64,000 nucleotides of DNA, from positions 1-64,000 of the forward strand of contig JAAFIG010000008.1 in NCBI GenBank assembly GCA_013298595.1. The letters run 5' to 3'. The notes under the pieces are model-generated. The model worked only from the letters and a program-made list of their open reading frames with translations. It was not told where the DNA came from and searched no databases. Shown in pieces: positions 17,935 through 27,811 of the stretch. Position 1 is the first letter of the stretch. Every line of letters begins with the position of its first letter. The translations under genes and the position numbers were made by a program. Origin of the DNA: Deinococcales bacterium. GTDB taxonomy: Bacteria; Deinococcota; Deinococci; Deinococcales; JAAFIG01.

Positions 17935-18300
17935 TTACTCAAGTTTGCCAGTAAACGAAACAACTTGCACAATTCGACCATCAGCCGCAAACTCGAGGGC
18001 ATCCATTCCAGTATGGCTTGGTGCGGTCTGTCCTTGGACATAAATACCCCAGTTATAGCGTACCCAATTGCCATGATCGTGCTTTTGCACTTCGGATGTG
18101 TACTCGAGCCGATCAAAAGGCAACATCGTATGTACTTTGCCAATAAATGAGGCAATTGCCACAGCGCCATTTAATCTGCCCATTGGGTCAAAGACCACAA
18201 CATTGGCTTGTACAATACCAACAAGTTTTGACAAACGAGATGCGGCATCACGTTCATTCCAAACTTGTAAATAGATTTTGAGCATTTCTGTATACGTCAT
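17935..18300 (-). CDS. SnoaL/NTF2-like protein (nuclear transport factor 2 fold)
   Basis: 121 aa; YLQVWNERDAASRLSKLVGIVQANVVVFDPMGRLNGAVAIASFIGKV and C-terminal FAADGRIVQVVSFTGKL. Confidence 0.65.
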   Translation of the reverse strand: MTYTEMLKIYLQVWNERDAASRLSKLVGIVQANVVVFDPMGRLNGAVAIASFIGKVHTMLPFDRLEYTSEVQKHDHGNWVRYNWGIYVQGQTAPSHTGMDALEFAADGRIVQVVSFTGKLE

Positions 18301-19796
18301 AATTTATCCCCTGCTACCCGAGTCTCGAGCAACTGCCAATCCAAAACTGGCTTCTGGGTACCATCGTACACCGTGAAGTCAGCAAACATGCCAACTTCTA
18401 AAGTGCCACGGTTATTCACATCGCCACTAGCAATCGCTCCACCCACTGTAAAGGCAGCAATACTCTCCTCGAGCGTCACCTGATGACCAGCTTGGAATGG
18501 TTCGAGGGTAGCAGCATGAATGCCAACCAAAGGATTGACTTCACGAACCACTGGTGCATCGCTCGAGAAAACCGTAGTTAAACCAGCATCGAACATGGCA
18601 CGCAAATTATAACAATGAGGTACAAATTCTTTTGGGAGATACTTAGCAAAATTGCCAGCTAATTCGTGCAGAAAAATCGGTTGAGGTACAACAATCACAC
18701 CAAGTTCTCGAGCTTTTTGCAAATGCGAAGCATTAGCTAAACCAAAATGTTCAATCCGATGCCGAATCTGAGTGGTATTGCTCGAGGCAAGCCGCTGGTA
18801 AACTTCGAGAATCTGATCTAACGCCCGATCTCCGATGGCATGAGTACCAATCCGAAACCCAGCTTGGTGCGCCTCGAGAGCCAGTTGGTATAGCTCCTTG
18901 GTTTCAAAACGCAACACACCCTGACTCGGGAAATCAGTGTTTTGATATGGGATACTGACCGCAGCGGTTGCGCCACTTAAACCACCATCGGCAAAAAATT
19001 TAACACTATCTACCCGCAAAAAACTCGAGACAAATTTCTCAGGTAGCGGATAAGTTTCTAAACCACCATCAGGACGACGAATAAACAAAACATTCACCCG
19101 AATTGGTAAAGCTTTTTCTGCCTCGAGTTGCCGATACGCCTCGAGTAGCACAGGGTCTACGGCAGGGTCGGTGCAACTGGTAATACCATGAGCGGCTAAC
19201 CACTTCAGCCCTGCCAGCACAAACATTTTATAATCTTGTACCGAAAAAGCAGGCATGGCTTTCAGCAACAAACCATGCGCTGTTTCAAAAACCAAACCTT
19301 GCTCGAGATGAATTTCTCCACCATGTGGCGGTATGGTTTTTTGATCAATACTGGCAAGCTGCAACGCTCTCGAGTTTGCGGCGTGAATATGAGCACAGGT
19401 GCGAGTCAGTACCACAGGATTAAGTGGTGCAACCGCATCCAACGCTGTTTTGGTAGGGCTACCACCAATTTTTGCTTCGTTCCAACCACGTCCAAGCAAC
19501 CACTGACCAGGCTCAAGGGTTTTGGCTCGAGCTGCCACCAACGCATAGACTTCCTCGAGTGAAGTTGCTTCGCGCAAATCGAGCATGGTGGTGCGTAAAT
19601 GCCCAACTTTCCAGACATGTACATGAGCATCATTCCAACCAGGAAAGACAGATTTACCACCTAAGTCCAGCACTTCTCGAGCCTCGAGCTGCGGATTATC
19701 AAGCGCCACAACAACACCCTGATCGATTGCTAAACTCGAAGCTTTTTTCCCTCGAGCCACCCAGATATTGGCATTTTTGATCAGTAAATCAATCAT
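18297..19796 (-). CDS. Amidohydrolase family 3 (YtcJ-like)
   Basis: MIDLLIKNANIWVARGKK...VFPGWNDAHVHVW...IGTHAIGDRALDQIL...SSDAPVVREVNPLVGIHAA. Confidence 0.85.
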   Translation of the reverse strand: MIDLLIKNANIWVARGKKASSLAIDQGVVVALDNPQLEAREVLDLGGKSVFPGWNDAHVHVWKVGHLRTTMLDLREATSLEEVYALVAARAKTLEPGQWLLGRGWNEAKIGGSPTKTALDAVAPLNPVVLTRTCAHIHAANSRALQLASIDQKTIPPHGGEIHLEQGLVFETAHGLLLKAMPAFSVQDYKMFVLAGLKWLAAHGITSCTDPAVDPVLLEAYRQLEAEKALPIRVNVLFIRRPDGGLETYPLPEKFVSSFLRVDSVKFFADGGLSGATAAVSIPYQNTDFPSQGVLRFETKELYQLALEAHQAGFRIGTHAIGDRALDQILEVYQRLASSNTTQIRHRIEHFGLANASHLQKARELGVIVVPQPIFLHELAGNFAKYLPKEFVPHCYNLRAMFDAGLTTVFSSDAPVVREVNPLVGIHAATLEPFQAGHQVTLEESIAAFTVGGAIASGDVNNRGTLEVGMFADFTVYDGTQKPVLDWQLLETRVAGDKL

Positions 19797-20461
19797 GACC
19801 AATTCACCGCACTGTTTCGCCAGACAATTAAAATGCCGTAATTCGCACAACTGGCATCCTCGAGGTACTCTGGGATCACCCCATAAATTCGGTAACCGCG
19901 TTTCAGTTGAATACTCAGCACAGGGTCAAAACGTTCATTGCGAATCACCTCGTGTAAGTAAGCTTCGATTGGCATTTCATCACGTACAGCACCGTACCCT
20001 TTGGGCATGGCACCAGCGTAATGCCCATGCAAACCCAGTTGTACCACCAATTTTTGCCGTGCCTGATAGAGTAAACTCGAGAGTCCTTGACTGCGATACT
20101 CGGGTAACACACCAATATCAGCGCCGTACAACCAACGGGCATTTGGGTTATGGGTGGTGAAAAAACCATCACCCACAGCTGGAAAAAACTTGTGTTGATA
20201 ATGCCCGAAATCTAGCTCGAGCATGATATCACTTGAGCTTGCCACCACTTTTTGCTCGAGTGTATCAATAATGGCATGTTGTCCAGCAGGAAAAATTTTG
20301 ATATGCGAAGCAAAATGCTCGGATAACATTAACTCGCCATCGGATAACTCTGGGAACGAAATGCGTTGAATCTGCTCGAGATCAGAGAGCATCTCTAAGC
20401 TGCTATTGACAACTTGATAACGCCCATCGGCACTCGAGACGATAGTAGGAAGATTGAACAT
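19793..20461 (-). CDS. GNAT-family acetyltransferase
   Basis: LYGADIGVLPEYRSQGLSSLLYQARQKLV (acetyl-CoA binding motif). Confidence 0.75.
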   Translation of the reverse strand: MFNLPTIVSSADGRYQVVNSSLEMLSDLEQIQRISFPELSDGELMLSEHFASHIKIFPAGQHAIIDTLEQKVVASSSDIMLELDFGHYQHKFFPAVGDGFFTTHNPNARWLYGADIGVLPEYRSQGLSSLLYQARQKLVVQLGLHGHYAGAMPKGYGAVRDEMPIEAYLHEVIRNERFDPVLSIQLKRGYRIYGVIPEYLEDASCANYGILIVWRNSAVNWS

Positions 20462-20466
20462 AGAAT

Positions 20467-21831
20467 TTAAGCAGCCACGAGTTCTTTGGGTTTATGGGCA
20501 GCGTAAGCATCGCGGATTGCGCCTTGCACAACCGTTAAAGCTTCATGCAGCATTTCGGGAGCAATATCGAGTTGTGGCAAGAAACGAATGCAATTGCTGT
20601 ACAAACCAGCCCGCAGCAAAACCACTCCACCCTCGAGACAACGTTTTGCCACTTCAGGTACCAACTCGAGCCACGGTTCTTTGGTGGTTTGATCTTTGAC
20701 AAATTCGACTACCATCATGCCACCAATTCCACGCACATCGCCAACAGCTGGAATTTCGAGTTTCATCGGTTCAAACATGGCTCGCACGGTTTTTTCGATA
20801 TGCGCTGCTCCAGCTTGCAAGGCAGGGCTTTGTAATAACGTCAGGGCTTCAAGAGCCGCCACACACGCTAATGGATTACCACCATAGGTGCTACCCACAC
20901 CACCAATATGAGCACTATCCATGATTTCGGCTCGAGCAGTAATTGCACTTAAAGGCAAACCAGCAGCTAAACTTTTAGCACTGATAATCATGTCAGGTAC
21001 AACATTGCTATGCTCAATTGCCCAGAGTTTGCCTGTCCGACCTGAACCGCTTTGGATTTCATCAGCAATCATCACTGCACCAATGCGGGTACAAACTTCA
21101 CGAATTTTCTCGAGAAATTTTTTCGGCACAGGAATAAAGCCGCCCTCGCCGACCACAGGTTCAATGACAATACATGCCACAGCACTTGGGTCTATGTGGC
21201 TGATCATAGCATCATCTAAATTTTTGCAACACCAATCTAAATAATCTTCGCTCGAGATACCTTTTGGCACTCGGTACATATTGGGTAATGGTAAACGATA
21301 AATTTCTGGGGCAAACGGTCCAAATCCTTTTTTGAACAAACCCCATTTACTGGTCATAGCCATCGTTAAATTGCTCCGCCCATGATACGCGCCTTCAAAG
21401 ACAATCACTCCAGCCCGACCGGTAAATTTTCTTGCAAGTTTAACAGCGTTCTCGACGGCTTCTGCGCCACCATTAGAAAGCAATGTTTTCTTGGCAAAAT
21501 CGCCTGGTGTTAAACGGTTTAGGGTTTCGCAAACCTCAACATAAGGTTCGTAATTTGCCACGATGCTACACATATGTAAGTACTTATCTACTTGAGCATG
21601 AATTGCATCGGTCACAGCTTTCGGGCGATGTCCAACAGCCAGCACACCAATACCACCAGCCAAATCAATCAGAGTATTGCCATCAGCATCGTGCACTAAA
21701 CTTCCCTCGGCACTAACAACAGCAATACCATTTGCCATGGCTAAACCACCCGAAACAGCTTTTGCCCGACGCTCGTTGAGTTCCTTTGATTTTGCCCCAG
21801 GAACACTTGTCTTTAAGTTAATGAATCCCAT
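20467..21831 (-). CDS. gabT: Class III aminotransferase (4-aminobutyrate aminotransferase-like)
   Basis: Start at MGFINLKTSVPGAKSKELNERRAKAVSGG. VIFEGAYHGRSNLTMAMTSK, VMIADEIQSGSGRTGKLWAIEHSNVVPDMIISAKSLAAGLPLSA. Confidence 0.85.
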   Translation of the reverse strand: MGFINLKTSVPGAKSKELNERRAKAVSGGLAMANGIAVVSAEGSLVHDADGNTLIDLAGGIGVLAVGHRPKAVTDAIHAQVDKYLHMCSIVANYEPYVEVCETLNRLTPGDFAKKTLLSNGGAEAVENAVKLARKFTGRAGVIVFEGAYHGRSNLTMAMTSKWGLFKKGFGPFAPEIYRLPLPNMYRVPKGISSEDYLDWCCKNLDDAMISHIDPSAVACIVIEPVVGEGGFIPVPKKFLEKIREVCTRIGAVMIADEIQSGSGRTGKLWAIEHSNVVPDMIISAKSLAAGLPLSAITARAEIMDSAHIGGVGSTYGGNPLACVAALEALTLLQSPALQAGAAHIEKTVRAMFEPMKLEIPAVGDVRGIGGMMVVEFVKDQTTKEPWLELVPEVAKRCLEGGVVLLRAGLYSNCIRFLPQLDIAPEMLHEALTVVQGAIRDAYAAHKPKELVAA

Positions 21832-22041
21832 AAAACACCTCTTTTTAGACCCGAAACTCGAGCCACGCAAATGCACAAACGACCAGCCCAGACTTAACGC
21901 TGAACAGGTGGTGGAATGGCATCGAGAAGTTTTGCAGAAATCATGATTTGACTCGAGTCTACAAGTTTTTTGGCTGTGAGGCAAATTCTATCAGTTAAAT
22001 ATCAGGTTGATTGCTTATGGTCAGGTTCTACGGAGGAAACA

Positions 22042-23370
22042 ATGAAAAAAATAGTTTGTTTAACAGCAGCATTATTAGGTAGTGGCTTATCGGCTCGAGC
22101 TTCGGAACTCAACATCTACCCGTCTTTTGCAGAAGTACGCGAAACAGTTCAACTGAACGGCGAGCAATTCGATTGGACTCCACCCGCCGACCTAGGCTCG
22201 TACTTACAACCAGAAAGTCTCGAGTTAGACGACCCAAACGTCTTATTTATGAGTTTATTACCACCCACCCCAAGTTTACTCGAGATGTTTGAAGGCAAAG
22301 AAGTCCAAGTTTGGTTTAATGAAGAATATGTAACAGCAACCGTGGTTAGCGCTAATGTTGGTATGTTCAAAATTGGCAACTCGTATGTGCAGATTGCCTC
22401 GTCGCAAGTGTTATACCCAAATCTCGAGGGTTGGCGAATCGCTGCCACATACTCTTGGCAGCGTGCACCCGTTGTGCGAACCGCGCAATTGCAATACCGA
22501 ACTCGAGGTGTGCAATGGCTTCAAACGCGGTACACTTTGGGCTTAAATCAAGATGAAAACACCAGTGCTCAAGCAAATTTAACAGCGTGGGCAGATATCA
22601 AAAACGAATCTTTAGTGCGATATACGGCAGTCAAAGCGACACTGTTTGCAGGTTTTAGTGCAAGCGCCAACGATTCTAGTGTTTCCAAGCCTAAGATAGT
22701 TGCCACAGCTCCTGTAACTACACGACCTAAAATTATCAGTGCAGGCGAAGTGGCTGGATTACAAAAATTTGAGTACCCTAATAAATTTACTTTAGCTGGT
22801 CGAACCACGATGAGTTTGCCTTTTGTCAAATCGCAACCACAGGTGAAACGCGTGCTCGAGTATAGCAATCAGTTTTATGCCAATGCTAATTTGCAAACTG
22901 GTTTGTTGCGAATGTACCGCTTCAAAGCCGAACAAATATTGCCACAAGGCGAAGTCACATTGCGTGAAAATGGGCAATTAATCGGTGCAGTTTACCTCGA
23001 GAATACTGCCTTGGGCAGCAATGTTAAACTCAATTTTGGTAAGGATTTTGATACGAAATTAGTACGTTCGGCGCAGTTGCTCGAGCGAATAACTTCTCGT
23101 ACACAAATCGTCACCAAATACAAAATCAATTTTTTAGTCAAAAACATTAAAACTCGAGCTGTGAATATACGCTTAAATGAATGGCTGTGTGAAACATGGA
23201 AATTCAGTGCTGCGCCAAATCAGGGTTTCGTATTTTCAAACAATAGTTTTGTTCTCGAGCGTGAATTAGCTGCTGGTCAAACACTAGCAGCCACCCTGAT
23301 TGCTACAAAAACAGTGTCAGTACCAATGAAGCCAGTCAATCCTGGAGGTGCCAACCCATTTGGTTGCTGA
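22042..23370 (+). CDS. Exported hypothetical protein (DUF4139-like architecture)
   Basis: SD ggagg. Signal peptide MKKIVCLTAALLGSGLSARAS. C-terminal RTQIVTKYKINFLVKNIKTRAVNIRLNE. Confidence 0.6.
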   Translation: MKKIVCLTAALLGSGLSARASELNIYPSFAEVRETVQLNGEQFDWTPPADLGSYLQPESLELDDPNVLFMSLLPPTPSLLEMFEGKEVQVWFNEEYVTATVVSANVGMFKIGNSYVQIASSQVLYPNLEGWRIAATYSWQRAPVVRTAQLQYRTRGVQWLQTRYTLGLNQDENTSAQANLTAWADIKNESLVRYTAVKATLFAGFSASANDSSVSKPKIVATAPVTTRPKIISAGEVAGLQKFEYPNKFTLAGRTTMSLPFVKSQPQVKRVLEYSNQFYANANLQTGLLRMYRFKAEQILPQGEVTLRENGQLIGAVYLENTALGSNVKLNFGKDFDTKLVRSAQLLERITSRTQIVTKYKINFLVKNIKTRAVNIRLNEWLCETWKFSAAPNQGFVFSNNSFVLERELAAGQTLAATLIATKTVSVPMKPVNPGGANPFGC

Positions 23371-23507
23371 GGTGTCAGGTAAGCATCAGGTTGATTGGCT
23401 AAGTTAGTAAAGAGTTTCGTCATGGAGGTGTTACCAATAAAAAAGAGTATCTCGCGGTTGTAAGAAGCCATTCAGTAGTGCAGACAGAGAGGAGAAGATA
23501 GCCTGTC

Positions 23508-24335
23508 TTAAATAAATTGATCTCGAATCTCGAGCGCTTGAGCGGTTAACATCCGTAAGCGCTCGAGATCAGTTTGGGGCATCAATAATGGCAGAATGAA
23601 TTCTGTTGGTAAATTTCCAACCAAATCATCGCCTGCAAATGGACAACCACCAATACCACCAAGCGCACCCTCGAGCCACGTTGTACCAGCCTTTAACGCC
23701 GCATGTGTTAGTTCGATAGCGTTTTCAGCTCGAGCGTGCAAATGTACTCCAATTCCAGCTGCTCCAAATTGATCAATCACTGCATGGGTTACTGTATAGA
23801 CTCGAGTAGCATCAGCTTGACCGTAGGTATCGGCAAGAGCAATATCCTGAACACCCAAAGCACGTAATTTTGCAACACTTTCAAGCACAATATCTTGGCT
23901 CCAAGCATCGTTGTACGGATTGCCAAAACCCATCGAAAGGTAGACCACAAAACGCAAACGCCCCGCTCGAGACTGCATTTCTGCCACAATATCCCATGAA
24001 TCCTCGAGTGAGTGATTGGTGTTACGGCGTTGGAAAGTATCGGAAATGGAAAGCGGATATCCAACACTGGTCACTCGCCCACAAGCCAAGGCACGCTCGA
24101 GACCTTTTTCATTAGCAACAATACATAATAAATCGGCAGTGGTATCAGGTAAACCCTCGAGTACAGCTTCTGTATCCTGCATTTGTGGTACGGCTTTAGC
24201 CGAAACAAAACTCCCACAATCTAAATGAGTAAACCCAGCCTCGAGTAATTTTGTGATAAAAGCAATTTTCTGCTCGGTTGGAATAAAACGTGTTAAACCC
24301 TGCCAAGCATCTCGAGGACATTCAACGAAAATCAT
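23508..24335 (-). CDS. Hydroxymethylglutaryl-CoA lyase family
   Basis: VECPRDAWQGL...IPTEQKIAFITKLLEAGFTHLDCGSFVSAKAVPQMQDT...GGIGGCPFA. Confidence 0.85.
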   Translation of the reverse strand: MIFVECPRDAWQGLTRFIPTEQKIAFITKLLEAGFTHLDCGSFVSAKAVPQMQDTEAVLEGLPDTTADLLCIVANEKGLERALACGRVTSVGYPLSISDTFQRRNTNHSLEDSWDIVAEMQSRAGRLRFVVYLSMGFGNPYNDAWSQDIVLESVAKLRALGVQDIALADTYGQADATRVYTVTHAVIDQFGAAGIGVHLHARAENAIELTHAALKAGTTWLEGALGGIGGCPFAGDDLVGNLPTEFILPLLMPQTDLERLRMLTAQALEIRDQFI

Positions 24336-24374
24336 ATTCTCGAGTATAATGCAATCGGTTTCTTTGGAGGAAAG

Positions 24375-24506
24375 ATGAAAAAGAAAAATCTCTGGCGTTG
24401 TCTGGTAGCAGGTTTAATACTTGGGATAGTGCTTGCAAGTTGTGTGCCAACAGGTCCGCGACAAGAAAAACCAAGTAACCCAGAAATCATTGTTGCACCT
24501 CGCTAA
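24375..24506 (+). CDS. Small lipoprotein, 43 aa (absent from the ORF track)
   Basis: SD ggagg at 24366-24370, then MKKKNLWRCLVAGLILGIVLASCVPTGPRQEKPSNPEIIVAPR*. Lipobox VLASC. Confidence 0.7.
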   Translation: MKKKNLWRCLVAGLILGIVLASCVPTGPRQEKPSNPEIIVAPR

Positions 24507-27500
24507 GTGTTGGTCACGTCTCGAGCGAAAATGCCAATCACACTGTGTCGCCAAGACTCGAGAGCCTTACTCAAGCCTTTTTCTGCAATGGCTTGAGTAA
24601 CCAGCGGCGCTAAGGTCTGGCTCAGGTTTTTACTGATCCCAGCATCGGCAAAGTCTTGTTGCAATTGCTGCCCAAGGCTGTGTGTTTGCAACCCTAAACG
24701 CCAACTGGCATGAAGTTCAGCTAATGCCCAAAACCATTGAAATTGGGTTTGCGGTGTTTTGCACAATGCCAACACCCTTGCGTACTGTTTATGTGCCAGC
24801 AACCACTCGAGTTCCGCCACCGGATACAGCGGCTCTGCCCAAGTCGGAATACTTTGCCGTTCTGGCAGCATTGCCACGTCAGATTCACATAAATCGAGTC
24901 GGCACTGCCAAATGGCTTTGACACTGTCGTTAGGGAGCAAAGCAAACCACTTACGAGCTGTTTCTAATTGGTTTTGCACATGGGCAACATAAACCAAGGC
25001 GAGTAAAACATCTTGTTGTAAATACTCCGAGCCTGCCCGAATACTGCTGTGATAGGCAGCTTGATATTGCAATTCGGCTTGCGCGAAATCTTCTTTAATG
25101 AGCAATATGTTTGCCATGCCAAACGAAAACCATGCTTGATGTTGAATTTGAGCGGTAGTAATCGGCATGGTTAAAGCAGTGCGATAGACCACTTCAACTT
25201 CGTTGTATTTGGCTAAATCGTATAAGTTACTGCTCAAGGCTCGGTATGCCAGCATGCGTTGGTAAGGATGATTTTCGCTAAATTTGATCGCCAAGTTTGC
25301 TAATTGTTGCCCTCGAGTGAACCGTTGTTGATTGTGCATCAACCATGCAAGTAACGATAAGGCTTGTGATTGCACTGCTAAGTCGCCCGCAGTTTTTCCC
25401 AGTCGTAAAGCAGCCAAGCCAGTTTGAATGCCTGCTTTGTTTTCGCCCAGACGTTGTAAACAACTGGTTTTTTCCAACAATGCCTTGGCTGATTGTAGTC
25501 CTTGCAAAACAACTAAGGCTTGACTTCCTTCGCCCTGTGCTGACAATGCCGCAGCCAGTTGGACTTTAATTTCGGCGCTCAGTTCTGGATACAACGCTGG
25601 CACGGTCAAGGCTCGCCGCCATAAGGCAATCGCTTCATCAACATGCCCCGTGGCGTATAAAGTCTTGCCTAGGCCACTTTGGATGGTGGCGCGTAACGCG
25701 GTGCTGTCTAGGCTATTGAACTCGAGCGCTTCTAATGCAATGCGGTATGCCATTTCGGCTTGTGGAAAAGCAAATTGGTTGGCAAATTGCTCCGCACTGC
25801 TCAGGGCAACACTCAGAGCTGCTTCGGCGTTACCGCCAGCCAAATGATGCCGCGCTAAGGTGATCAGTTGGTCTGGGCGTTGCTCGAGAATAGCGGCGGC
25901 TCGGCGATGCCAACGACGTAATTTTAAACCAAGAATATCGCCATGTAAGGCTTCGGGGTACGCTGGGTGGGTGAATGTAAAGGCATCATTTTTTTGCTCG
26001 AGAATGAGTCTGGTGCGTAGTAAAATTTCAATTTCATTCAGGCAAGCATCGTCAGTCCAATCAAGCACTGTTTTAACATCTTCATAAAAAAAGTGTTGTC
26101 CAAAAATACTGGCAGCTCGAGCAAATTCGAGTGTAGTTTGTCCAAGGTGTGCAATGCGTTGCTGCATAAGGTCTTGTACCCCTATTGGAAGGTGCACACT
26201 AGAACGAGTCCATTCGTAAACCCCTGCTCGTTGTGTTAGCAATTTATGCTCGAGCATGGTTTCGACCCGTTGGGACAGCAACCACGGGTTGCCACTAGCA
26301 GGGATGAGTAACTCATCTATTAAAGCTGCTTCGATTTTTGCACCAAGCCAGCCTTCAAGAATATCTTGCATAATGGTTTGTGGTAATGGCTCGAGGTTTA
26401 TGTTGTGGCGAATTTCGGGTAGCACTTTGGCAGCATTGCTCAGTTCTTCACTGCGATACGATAAGATGATATTGGTATTTGGAATTTGGGCGCAGGCGTA
26501 CCGCAGCAACTCAAGCGAGGCTTGATCTGCCCAGTGGATATTCTCGAGAATAATGATTGTTTGGTCTGCGACGATCTCGAGTAAATTGCGGAAACCTTCA
26601 AGCAGTTCAAGTTGCGCTAAGGCAGGATCATTGGATAATACTGCTGAAGTTGTTGCATCTAAACCTAAGTTGGCTCGAGGGGCAAAGCGTTTCCAAAGTT
26701 GACGCAATGCCACAGGTGCACTTGTTAGTAAATCCTCATTGGCAAGGCTGCTAACCAATCTCGAGACCATGCCAAAAGGTGTTTGGTCATCGGCTGTAGC
26801 AGCACTCCAGATACAAGTTTTTTTGGCATTCTGAGCAAAACTTTGTAATAAATGGGTCTTACCAATGCCTGCAATGCCACGAACTGCGGTCACACCATTT
26901 TGCGAAACAGCGGCTTCAAGAGCCACCAATTCGTTGCTGCGCCCAAGCAAAGGCACAACCAAGATTTGATCGGCTCGAGGTGTATGTGGTTTAGTGACCA
27001 CACTGTGTTGTGGTTGCTCGAGACTTTGTTGTAAAGCTTGACGAATTTCGTTGGCATGATTTGGACGTTCAGCAGGATTTTTTGCTAATAAACGCAGCAG
27101 TAATTCTTCGAGCACAACAGGAATACTTGGGTTTAATAAACTCGGTTTTTTTGGCGTTCGTTGCAAATGCGCCATCACCACTTCGGGCAAACTGTTTCCC
27201 GTAAAAGGTAACTGCCCGCAAACAGCACGGTAAAGCATGATACCAAACGAATACCAATCGGCTCGAGCGTCTAAGGTATCGCCCCTACATTGTTCTGGAC
27301 TCATATATAAAACAGTGCCAAGCATGGTGCCAACTTTGGTCAGTTGCAAACTCGAGTCATTCAGTTTTGATAAACCAAAATCCATGAGTTTGATCGTGCC
27401 AGAGCTATTTAACATCACATTTTCGGGTTTTAAGTCGCGGTGCAACAACCCAGCATCATGGACAACTTCTATAGCTTGACTGAGTTGCGAAAAATTTTCG

Positions 27501-27811
27501 ACAATGCTACTTAATACCTGCCCAGCATGTAACCAAGCTTCGAGGGTCAAACCATTGATATACTCGAGGGTTAAAAAAGCTTGTTGTTGATCTTCACCAA
27601 ATTCGTAAACCCGAACAATATTTTGATGATTTAATTTGCTTAACGCTCGGTACTCACGACGCATTCGTGCCGAAACAAGCAAATGCGAACCAGGGTGAGC
27701 TATTTTTAAGGCAAGTAAATGCTGATTATGCCGTTCTCGAGCTAAGTAAACACGCCCAAATGCACCAACGCCAAGTTCTTGAAGGGTTTCAAAGCGTTCA
27801 GTTAAACTCAT
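24503..27811 (-). CDS. Ser/Thr protein kinase fused to AAA/NTPase and TPR regions
   Basis: LGVGAFGRVYLARE, LLHRDLKPENVMLN, LMDFGLSK, SPEQCRGD; then GRSNELVALE...VRGIAGIGKTHLLQSF; TPR-like C-terminus. Confidence 0.9.
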   Translation of the reverse strand: MSLTERFETLQELGVGAFGRVYLARERHNQHLLALKIAHPGSHLLVSARMRREYRALSKLNHQNIVRVYEFGEDQQQAFLTLEYINGLTLEAWLHAGQVLSSIVENFSQLSQAIEVVHDAGLLHRDLKPENVMLNSSGTIKLMDFGLSKLNDSSLQLTKVGTMLGTVLYMSPEQCRGDTLDARADWYSFGIMLYRAVCGQLPFTGNSLPEVVMAHLQRTPKKPSLLNPSIPVVLEELLLRLLAKNPAERPNHANEIRQALQQSLEQPQHSVVTKPHTPRADQILVVPLLGRSNELVALEAAVSQNGVTAVRGIAGIGKTHLLQSFAQNAKKTCIWSAATADDQTPFGMVSRLVSSLANEDLLTSAPVALRQLWKRFAPRANLGLDATTSAVLSNDPALAQLELLEGFRNLLEIVADQTIIILENIHWADQASLELLRYACAQIPNTNIILSYRSEELSNAAKVLPEIRHNINLEPLPQTIMQDILEGWLGAKIEAALIDELLIPASGNPWLLSQRVETMLEHKLLTQRAGVYEWTRSSVHLPIGVQDLMQQRIAHLGQTTLEFARAASIFGQHFFYEDVKTVLDWTDDACLNEIEILLRTRLILEQKNDAFTFTHPAYPEALHGDILGLKLRRWHRRAAAILEQRPDQLITLARHHLAGGNAEAALSVALSSAEQFANQFAFPQAEMAYRIALEALEFNSLDSTALRATIQSGLGKTLYATGHVDEAIALWRRALTVPALYPELSAEIKVQLAAALSAQGEGSQALVVLQGLQSAKALLEKTSCLQRLGENKAGIQTGLAALRLGKTAGDLAVQSQALSLLAWLMHNQQRFTRGQQLANLAIKFSENHPYQRMLAYRALSSNLYDLAKYNEVEVVYRTALTMPITTAQIQHQAWFSFGMANILLIKEDFAQAELQYQAAYHSSIRAGSEYLQQDVLLALVYVAHVQNQLETARKWFALLPNDSVKAIWQCRLDLCESDVAMLPERQSIPTWAEPLYPVAELEWLLAHKQYARVLALCKTPQTQFQWFWALAELHASWRLGLQTHSLGQQLQQDFADAGISKNLSQTLAPLVTQAIAEKGLSKALESWRHSVIGIFARDVTNT

